A stretch of DNA of 9,770 nt from Firmicutes bacterium UBA6418 (GTDB lineage Bacteria; Bacillota; Clostridia; Peptostreptococcales; Anaerovoracaceae). Shown here in pieces: positions 4,602 through 9,770 of the stretch. Each line of letters begins with the position of its first letter. Positions within the stretch are counted from its first letter, which is position 1. The stretch is taken from contig DJPG01000020.1 of NCBI GenBank assembly GCA_002439735.1, positions 1 to 9,770 of the forward strand. The letters run 5' to 3'. Below the pieces are notes generated by a model, which saw only the letters and a list, made by a program, of their open reading frames with translations, had not been told where the DNA came from and made no database searches. A program made the position numbers and the translations under genes.

Positions 4602-6602
4602 CTATACCATTCCGTACAGCCCCACCAGCCGCGCGCACAGGCCGGAGTTGCGGCTGCGGCTCTGATTGTTATCCGTCATGGCATTCAGATAGCCCGGATT
4701 TCCGACAATATAGACCTGCTGCTTGCCTCGCGTAATCGCGGTATAGATCAGGCTCCTGGTTGCCAGTACCGGTGGAAACCAGGTCATGGGAAGAATGACG
4801 ATCGGATATTCACTGCCCTGACTTTTGTGAACCGTCACCGCGTAAGCATGTTCGATCTCATCGAGCTGCACATACTGGTAGACAACCCAACGGTCATCAT
4901 CATAGGTGACCGTCACAGTCCGCAGGTCAGGATCGATGCCGGAAACCATGCCGACCTCGCCGTTAAAAATCCCCTTGCCGTCATAGCCCTTTTCCGTCGT
5001 CGGCTTCTGTCCGCGCAGCGCGGGGATCCCGCCGCTGGTCTTCGGCGCGCCGCTGTAGCGCCACTCCAGGCGATAGTCGTTTTTGATCTGCATCACGCGG
5101 TCACCCATGCGGAAAACCCGTTTGCCGAAGGTGATCTCCGGTTTGTCCTTGTCCGGCGGGTTGAAGGTTTCCTGCAGCTTCAAATTCAGATTCGCGCTGC
5201 CCAGGATCCCTTTTTTGACCGGTGTCAGCACCTGCACATCCTCGCGCGGACAGCGTCCTGCCAAGGCCGCGATCTTAAGCAGGATCTCCTGCTGTTTGTC
5301 CGCGCGCACCAGCTGAAAATCATCGCTGAACTGCGGATATTCGCCGCGGTTGATGCGGTGCGCGTTGCGCACGATCCCGCTGTCTTCCGCCTGCCGGTAG
5401 ATCTGCGTCAAGCGGATCGTATCAAAATACTCGCTGTCGATCAGATCCTGCAGTACACTGCCCGCGCCGACCGACGGCAGCTGATCGGCATCACCGACCA
5501 GAATCAGCCGCGTGCCAGGCTGCAGAGCATCGCACAAGGCCTCTGCCAGCAAAAGATCCATCATGGAAGCCTCGTCGATAATGACCGCCTGACATTCCAG
5601 CGGCTGCAGCGCGTTGCGCCCGAACGCCATGCCGCAGGCCATTTCATCGTAATAATATTCGAGCAGCCGGTGGATTGTACACGCATAATGCCCGCTGGTT
5701 TCCATGATGCGTTTGGCGGCTCGTCCGGTCGGGGCGGCAACTGCGGTTTTCAGGCCGCCCCCTTCCAGCAGCGAGAGCAGGGTTTTGATAACGGTCGTTT
5801 TACCGGTACCCGGTCCGCCGGTGATGACGGACACGCCGCTACGCAGCGCCATTCGCACTGCTTGTTTCTGCTGCTGCGAAAGAACGATTCCGTTTTCGGT
5901 TCCGGCCTTTCGCAGCATGGCCTCTTCATCGACACAGACTCGAGCCAGTCCTTTCGGTGGATTTGCCATCGCCGCCAGCTTGCCGGCGATCGTGCATTCG
6001 GCTTTATAATAGCCATAAAAATAAATCACGCGTCTGCCGTCGATCTCTGCCATCTGCAGGCGACCATCAAAGACCATGTCTTCCAGCACATCAAGGATGA
6101 CTGCGCTCCCAAGCTCCAGCAGCGCGCCGACTTTAAGACTCAGCTCCTCCATCGGTGCGAATGCGTGTCCCTCTGCCAGATACGCGTGCATGGCGTATTC
6201 CACCGCCGCCTGTACGCGATAAGGGCTGTCCTGTTCCATACCAAGTCTCTGTGCGGTCTCGTCCGCTTGCGCAAATCCCAGCCGCGGAAACTCTTCCAAC
6301 AGCCAGAACGCATTGTCCTGTGTCAGCGCGATCGCCGCGTCGCCGACCAGATCATAGATCTTAATGATGTAGTAATTAGAAAATCCCAGGCTGCGAAAAA
6401 ACAGCACTTCTTCCGCAGGCACCTGACTGATCTTCGTGATACCGTCCGCGTCTCCCCCCGGCGCAGCATCTGCCGCTCCCGTTTCCGCAGGCGCGAAGTC
6501 TGCCACAGGTACATGCTCTGCTTCCTTTGCCGGTTCTTGTTTTTGAAAAACGGCGGCGGCATTGCTGCCGCCGCCGACTTGATTCTTATCTAGCGTAACC
6601 AC
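4602..6602 (-). CDS. recD2: RecD2-type SF1B helicase, N-terminally short
   Basis: A 5'-3' DNA helicase of the RecD2 (YrrC) family, involved in DNA repair and replication-fork maintenance. The core is intact: LSQQQKQAV at 241-249, Walker A GGPGTGKTT at 262-270, APTGRAAKR at 290-298, Walker B VIIDEASM at 340-347, GDADQLPSVGAGSV at 370-383, LTQIYRQ at 398-404, VTVHKSQGSEYP at 589-600 and YTAITRGKQQVYIVG at 620-634. HhH-like segments precede the core (about 65-125). Typical RecD2 proteins have about 715-800 residues with an N-terminal OB-fold and first HhH repeat. Here, with 666 residues, that part is missing and replaced by an Ala/Glu/Pro-rich stretch (about 15-54). The start is a GTG at 6602 with GAGGGG (6609-6614) 6 bases away. 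It overlaps the upstream gene by 13 bases, implying translational coupling. Codons 9-18 encode a terminator-like hairpin, so translation may affect transcription here. Confidence 0.93.
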   Translation of the reverse strand: MVTLDKNQVGGGSNAAAVFQKQEPAKEAEHVPVADFAPAETGAADAAPGGDADGITKISQVPAEEVLFFRSLGFSNYYIIKIYDLVGDAAIALTQDNAFWLLEEFPRLGFAQADETAQRLGMEQDSPYRVQAAVEYAMHAYLAEGHAFAPMEELSLKVGALLELGSAVILDVLEDMVFDGRLQMAEIDGRRVIYFYGYYKAECTIAGKLAAMANPPKGLARVCVDEEAMLRKAGTENGIVLSQQQKQAVRMALRSGVSVITGGPGTGKTTVIKTLLSLLEGGGLKTAVAAPTGRAAKRIMETSGHYACTIHRLLEYYYDEMACGMAFGRNALQPLECQAVIIDEASMMDLLLAEALCDALQPGTRLILVGDADQLPSVGAGSVLQDLIDSEYFDTIRLTQIYRQAEDSGIVRNAHRINRGEYPQFSDDFQLVRADKQQEILLKIAALAGRCPREDVQVLTPVKKGILGSANLNLKLQETFNPPDKDKPEITFGKRVFRMGDRVMQIKNDYRLEWRYSGAPKTSGGIPALRGQKPTTEKGYDGKGIFNGEVGMVSGIDPDLRTVTVTYDDDRWVVYQYVQLDEIEHAYAVTVHKSQGSEYPIVILPMTWFPPVLATRSLIYTAITRGKQQVYIVGNPGYLNAMTDNNQSRSRNSGLCARLVGLYGMV
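6546..6576 (-). terminator. Terminator-like GC hairpin within the first codons of recD2
   Basis: On the minus strand CGGCGGCGGC (6576-6567) and GCCGCCGCCG (6560-6551) form a perfect 10-bp GC stem with the loop AGCAAT, followed at once by five T (6550-6546). This is a textbook intrinsic terminator, placed 14 bases past the CCA-like gene's stop. It also lies inside the recD2 frame (codons 9-18). Ribosomes entering from the coupled recD2 start would melt it, so it may be an attenuator; otherwise it would terminate the upstream gene. Confidence 0.6.
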
Positions 6603-7882
6603 TTTACACCCCTCGTCATGGCTGCAAACTTACTCTTCTTATACTTTTTGGCCAGTTTCAAAAGCTCCTTGTACTCATTCAGCTCCGGCTTTACGTGGAT
6701 CGTTTCCACCAGCATGGCAAGCATCTTTCCGGCATTGTCCGTCGTGCAGATGCCAGCTTCTATCAGATCATTGGCATCAATCGCCAGATCCTCAACAAAG
6801 ACAGCCTCGCCTTTCCGCTTGAATTCATCGATCATGTACATCTTACTCTTGATCTTGGTATCCGAATGATAGTCAAAAACAATACGCTGCGCCTTTTCCA
6901 GATTCGCCAGATACTGATAGCGTTCCCATCCTCTTTCATAGATGAATCGTTTCAGCTCGGCCGGCTGCACGGTAAAATACAGCTTCGCCATATCACGAAC
7001 CGCGTCGATCAGATGCTGATAGGTTACACTGTCAAAATTCAGCTTTTCGATGGACGGCATCGCCTTTTTGCGTGAAATACAGGTGTAGAATAATCCCAGG
7101 CGACGTTCCGGCACCTGATGGGTTCTGTCAATGTTCTGCGACAAAACCATCAGATCACTCTTTTCCCGCCGCGTCAGCTTTGCCACCACATCATCGCCCA
7201 AAATGATATTCAGGATACCGGTGTCCATAATCAGGCTCAAGCCTTTCCCGCCATGTGATGCCGTGATCGTTTCTGTAAATTCATCACGGATCTTATCAAC
7301 GCTCACGCTTTCCAGCAGTCGATAATTGTTCGCGATCGCTCCGAACACATCCTTCGTCAGGTCGAAGTCCAATTCCGCAGCATAGTAGATCGCCTTCATC
7401 ATCTGAATCGGGTCTTCCCGGAAAATCTCTTCTGCAGGTCGTGTGGTCCGGATTAGTCTTTTCTTGATATCCTCACGTCCGTTATACGGATCGACGATCT
7501 TGTACGGATTATCCGCGATCGCGTTGATCGTGAACGCTCTGCGCGCGACTTCGTCGTCGATCTTGTCGCTGAAGTTCAGACCACCGCGGCGATAAGTTCC
7601 GATGTCGACAATGATACCGTCCTCTCCTGCGAATTTTCCCTCATCATCATAATGCTCTTCGATAAATTCCATGCGGAGAATACTGTATTTTCGGCTGTGC
7701 ACCTGTGCTTCCGGAAAAAGCTCCTGGAGCTTATCCAGCGGCGCGTTCGTCGCAATATCCCAGCCGAACGGTTTGCGTCCCAGCAAAGCGTCCCGCACGC
7801 AATCGCCCACCACAAACGCTTCCTGCTTGGCATCCGTCAAAGTCTTCATAATCTTAGAGACTTCCTTTGGTAACTTGATCAT
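6590..7882 (-). CDS. CCA-adding/poly(A) polymerase family protein with degenerate active site
   Basis: The 430 residues align by eye along a class II CCA tRNA nucleotidyltransferase: N-terminal nucleotidyltransferase head (about 1-145), the neck with SVDKIRDEF (194-202), and a C-terminal helical part ending in LLKLAKKYKK. No HD domain is seen. Key motifs are altered. The head motif GGxVRD reads GDCVRD (26-31). The catalytic DxD reads GWD (40-42), losing the first metal-binding Asp. The HGTV segment is absent. RRDFT reads RRAFT (114-118), and the base-selecting EDxxR reads EDPIQ (156-160). It is therefore probably not an ordinary CCA-adding enzyme. It could be a pseudoenzyme or an RNA-binding or altered-specificity transferase, and a true cca should exist elsewhere. 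The ATG at 7882 has AAGGAGG (7889-7895) 6 bases away. It follows yhaM by 86 bases and overlaps recD2. Confidence 0.85.
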   Translation of the reverse strand: MIKLPKEVSKIMKTLTDAKQEAFVVGDCVRDALLGRKPFGWDIATNAPLDKLQELFPEAQVHSRKYSILRMEFIEEHYDDEGKFAGEDGIIVDIGTYRRGGLNFSDKIDDEVARRAFTINAIADNPYKIVDPYNGREDIKKRLIRTTRPAEEIFREDPIQMMKAIYYAAELDFDLTKDVFGAIANNYRLLESVSVDKIRDEFTETITASHGGKGLSLIMDTGILNIILGDDVVAKLTRREKSDLMVLSQNIDRTHQVPERRLGLFYTCISRKKAMPSIEKLNFDSVTYQHLIDAVRDMAKLYFTVQPAELKRFIYERGWERYQYLANLEKAQRIVFDYHSDTKIKSKMYMIDEFKRKGEAVFVEDLAIDANDLIEAGICTTDNAGKMLAMLVETIHVKPELNEYKELLKLAKKYKKSKFAAMTRGVKWLR

Positions 7883-7968
7883 TCCTATCCTCCTTATTCC
7901 GGTGATCGGTTCTTGCCGTCACGCTGCTTCGCATGTATCCTCTTGTATGGCACCGGGTTTACGCCTGA

Positions 7969-8979
7969 TCAAAAGATCCGCTCTGCCGTGGATCTCGGTA
8001 CTGCGTTCGTTTCCGGTACCGCAAGCTCCGGCTTATACAGTCTGCGATTATCCAGAGTTCGCACTTTTTCACTGAACTGCCCCGGCTCGGTGTTCTCCAG
8101 TGCTGCCTGCATATCAAACATTCTGGCATCCAGAATGTCCAGATAATGCAGTACTTCCGCTTCCGGAAAAAGTGGTTTCTTCGGACTTCCGTATTCCGGT
8201 TCGTAATGATGTGCCAGGATCATATGCTCCAGCATGATCGCTTTTTCTCTCGGAATATGCAATGCTTCCGTTTCGCGGTCGATCATCTTTACACCCTGTA
8301 CGATATGTCCGAGCATCTGCCCTTCAAAGGTGTATCCGATCGCGATTCCATCCGATCCTGCATCAATCTCGTTCAATTTTTCCATATCGTGCAGAATCAC
8401 GCCCGCCAGCACGAAATCCGCGTTCAGATTCGTGTACACCTGGCATACACGCTCACCGGTCATCAGCATGCGCTTGGTATGATACAGCAGCCCGCCAAGC
8501 TGCGCGTGGTGGTTCTTCTGCGCGGCCGGATAGTACAGCAGCCGCTCTCGATTCTCCGTCAGAATCTTGACGCACAGTCTGCGCAGATCCTCATCCCGCA
8601 GCTTTTCCGCCACGGTCAGAATATAAGTATACATGGCCTGCGGATCCTCCGGCGCAGCTTTCAGGAAATCTCCGATTTCCTGCCCGTCGGTCTCGACCGC
8701 CGGGCGGATCCTCTGGATCCGAAGCTGCAGCTGACCCGCCCATTCGGTGACCAACGCCTTGACCTTGATAATATCCTTTACCTGGATCGCATGCAGACGC
8801 GCGTATTCTTCCTCACTCACATCCCATTTTTTCGCAGACACCTCTCCGCTGTTGTCTCCCAGCGTGATGTCCAGATATTGCTTGCCATTGGAGCCCGTCT
8901 TGATCGCACTGGCCTTTACCATGAAGAAGTCCACGACCTCCATGTCCTTCTTCAGATCCTTTACAAAAATCTCTTTCAT
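7969..8979 (-). CDS. yhaM: 3'-5' exoribonuclease YhaM family
   Basis: A 336-residue protein, close to the usual 310-330, with the two YhaM domains. An OB-fold nucleic-acid binding domain covers about residues 10-95 (KTGSNGKQYLDITLGDNSG). An HD-type metal-dependent hydrolase domain covers about 155-300. Visible HD residues are H157/H158 and H167 (GLLYHTKRM), H197-D198 (ILHDMEKL), H225 (GHIVQG), H252 and H257/H258 (EHMILAHHYE), and D281/D284 (LDILDARM). YhaM degrades RNA, and in some reports DNA, from the 3' end in the cytoplasm. The last 20 or so residues after NRRLYKPEL are unconserved. The ATG at 8979 has only a modest GGAAG-like site but a strong promoter just upstream. It is the first gene of the probable yhaM, CCA-like, recD2, comFC operon. 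Confidence 0.93.
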   Translation of the reverse strand: MKEIFVKDLKKDMEVVDFFMVKASAIKTGSNGKQYLDITLGDNSGEVSAKKWDVSEEEYARLHAIQVKDIIKVKALVTEWAGQLQLRIQRIRPAVETDGQEIGDFLKAAPEDPQAMYTYILTVAEKLRDEDLRRLCVKILTENRERLLYYPAAQKNHHAQLGGLLYHTKRMLMTGERVCQVYTNLNADFVLAGVILHDMEKLNEIDAGSDGIAIGYTFEGQMLGHIVQGVKMIDRETEALHIPREKAIMLEHMILAHHYEPEYGSPKKPLFPEAEVLHYLDILDARMFDMQAALENTEPGQFSEKVRTLDNRRLYKPELAVPETNAVPRSTAERIF

Positions 8980-9011
8980 ATTCTTCCATCTGCCTTTCGT
9001 CAGTTCTTAAT

Positions 9012-9040
9012 ATTTTACCATAAAAACCCTTTAGCCGCAA
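9012..9040 (-). promoter_or_regulatory. Promoter for yhaM
   Basis: On the minus strand TTGCGG (9035-9040) and TAAAAT (9012-9017) are 17 bases apart, and the -10 is extended by TGG (9018-9020). The expected start near 9005 gives a leader of about 26 bases before the yhaM ATG. Confidence 0.75.
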
Positions 9041-9283
9041 CTGGCTTTTCCTTGCTTTTTTTGCTCAGCATCGTTTTCTTCGTTTTAATCGTAAATGCAG
9101 GAAGGTATCCCGGCTGAGCATACATCTTTCACGAAAATTTTACAAAAAGATGGTTTCAGGATTTATCCTGCCGCGGTACTGTTTCCCTATAAGTGGAGCA
9201 TCTTTTGACTATCCGGAAGAAAACCGGTGAAGTACGAAATATCGCAGATACATCCTAATCCTCTTTTTATAAGATTTATGGCG
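9041..9283. other. Intergenic region between divergent yhaM and the membrane protein gene
   Basis: No gene is supported here. It contains an 8-bp inverted repeat, TGCTCAGC (9062-9069) and GCTGAGCA (9113-9120), 43 bases apart, and a small perfect hairpin CAGGAT-TT-ATCCTG (9157-9170). Neither is followed by a T-run in a useful direction. A TATAAG at 9268-9273 could be a plus-strand -10 box, but I see no matching -35. Confidence 0.45.
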
Positions 9284-9319
9284 GTGATAGAGCATCGGCT
9301 GTGCAACCGATGCTATCAC
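9284..9319 (+). repeat. Strong hairpin upstream of the membrane protein gene
   Basis: GTGATA (9284-9289) plus GCATCGG (9292-9298) pair with CCGATGC (9307-9313) plus TATCAC (9314-9319). This makes a 13-bp stem with a 2-base bulge (GA) and the 8-base loop CTGTGCAA. No T-run follows on the plus strand; instead GGAGG (9320-9324) comes directly after it. It is therefore more likely a leader structure or processing site than a terminator. Confidence 0.65.
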
Positions 9320-9368
9320 GGAGGATACCGTCAAAGAGGCAATGGCTGAACAGGAAAGAAAGAGAGAT

Positions 9369-9392
9369 AAATAACATGAAAAATAACATGAA
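9369..9392 (+). repeat. 12-bp tandem duplication spanning the start codon
   Basis: AAATAACATGAA is repeated exactly at 9369-9380 and 9381-9392, giving two in-frame ATGs (9376 and 9388) for the membrane protein. Either may be the start. The duplication changes the spacing to any upstream ribosome binding site. Confidence 0.7.
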
Positions 9393-9770
9393 AGGTAAAG
9401 AAACACCCAGAAAAACATCCTACGAGAGGCAAGCGGATGTCGCCGTTGGGCTGCTCATTTTCATCATTTGCGGCATACCGACCCTGCTCGGACTCGGGCT
9501 GTTATGGTTCTTGTCTGACGCTAGGTGCATGGGGATGACGGGGTTCATTCAGGCGGTCATCTTCCGGCTCCTTGGGATCATGACGGCGATCATCGTGGTC
9601 CTGATTATCGGAAAGGCGGTTCAGAACAAGTCTTCTGCCGTGAAGCGGATGATAAAGGCGGCAGGCATTGTATTCTGTATTGCTATCTCGGTTCTCTGCT
9701 TGCGCACGATCGTTCTGGATGTTCCCTACCTCTCGCACCCGGAGACGATGTACCTGAGCGATCTCGAATT
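9376..9770 (+). CDS. Unrecognised multi-spanning membrane protein (3' end outside window)
   Basis: The frame stays open for 131 codons from the ATG at 9376 to the window edge. A short basic N-terminus (about 20 residues) is followed by three predicted membrane helices, about 22-46 (VAVGLLIFIICGIPTLLGLG), 56-80 (around GIMTAIIVVLIIGKAV) and 92-113 (AAGIVFCIAISVLCLRTIVL). A polar stretch (PYLSHPETMYLSDLE) follows. I recognise no family. Ribosome binding is unclear: only purine-rich AAAGAGAG precedes the first ATG, although a short frame ending in TAA one base upstream (9372-9374) could provide coupling. It is transcribed divergently from yhaM and probably belongs to a separate unit to the right. 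Confidence 0.7.
   Translation, partial: MKNNMKGKETPRKTSYERQADVAVGLLIFIICGIPTLLGLGLLWFLSDARCMGMTGFIQAVIFRLLGIMTAIIVVLIIGKAVQNKSSAVKRMIKAAGIVFCIAISVLCLRTIVLDVPYLSHPETMYLSDLE

Noticed and set aside
4494..6593. Long plus-strand open frame of about 700 codons
   Set aside because: It lies entirely antisense to recD2, whose helicase motifs are unmistakable. The antisense product has no recognisable domain and shows the His/Arg/Gln-rich composition of a mirror frame.
6323..6602. Alternative downstream start for recD2
   Set aside because: In-frame GTG codons near residues 33 and 61 lack a suitably spaced ribosome binding site and the next ATG is at residue 122, inside the HhH region. The GTG at 6602 has a good site.
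8146..9117. Plus-strand open frame of 323 codons
   Set aside because: It is antisense to yhaM and its promoter, has no domain, and lacks a ribosome binding site.
9209..9418. Hydrophobic 69-residue minus-strand frame
   Set aside because: It overlaps the leader and start of the plus-strand membrane gene and has no ribosome binding site. Its composition is explained by the complementary purine-rich leader.

Overview
The window reads as a chromosomal housekeeping segment from a low-to-middle GC Bacillota (Firmicutes), most likely a Clostridia- or Erysipelotrichia-type anaerobe. The evidence is the gene set: membrane diadenylate cyclase CdaA with a YbbR/CdaR partner, long-form ribosome hibernation factor HPF, competence-type phosphoribosyltransferase ComFC, RecD2 helicase and YhaM exoribonuclease. 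All have Bacillota-style AGGAGG-like ribosome binding sites and TATAAT-type promoters. I cannot name the genus. Nothing looks like phage, a transposase or CRISPR.

Nearly everything is on the minus strand, so transcription runs right to left. From the right: yhaM (8979-7969, own promoter at 9012-9040); a CCA-adding/poly(A) polymerase family protein (7882-6590) whose active-site motifs are heavily altered; recD2 (6602-4602), overlapping the previous gene by 13 bases and lacking the usual N-terminal OB/HhH region; and comFC (about 4478-3606), carrying a four-unit hexapeptide insertion. About 850 non-coding bases follow. They hold a promoter with two phased 21-bp repeats, a structured RNA of about 166 nt (3160-2995) that is a good positional candidate for the raiA-motif RNA, and a second promoter with a GC-rich leader flanked by 15-bp direct repeats. 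Then come hpf (2753-2232), an intrinsic terminator, a promoter, and the overlapping pair cdaA (2003-1158) and cdaR (1174 to beyond the left edge).

On the plus strand only one gene is supported: a partial, unrecognised multi-spanning membrane protein starting at 9376 and running off the right edge. A strong hairpin (9284-9319) and a 12-bp tandem duplication covering its start codon precede it.

Two themes stand out. The first is RNA 3'-end metabolism next to DNA maintenance (yhaM, CCA-like protein, recD2, comFC). The second is stress physiology: ribosome hibernation (hpf and its candidate RNA) beside cyclic-di-AMP synthesis (cdaA, cdaR). The most interesting points are the CCA-family protein with eroded catalytic motifs, the structured RNA ahead of hpf, and the terminator-like hairpin inside the first codons of an N-terminally truncated recD2.
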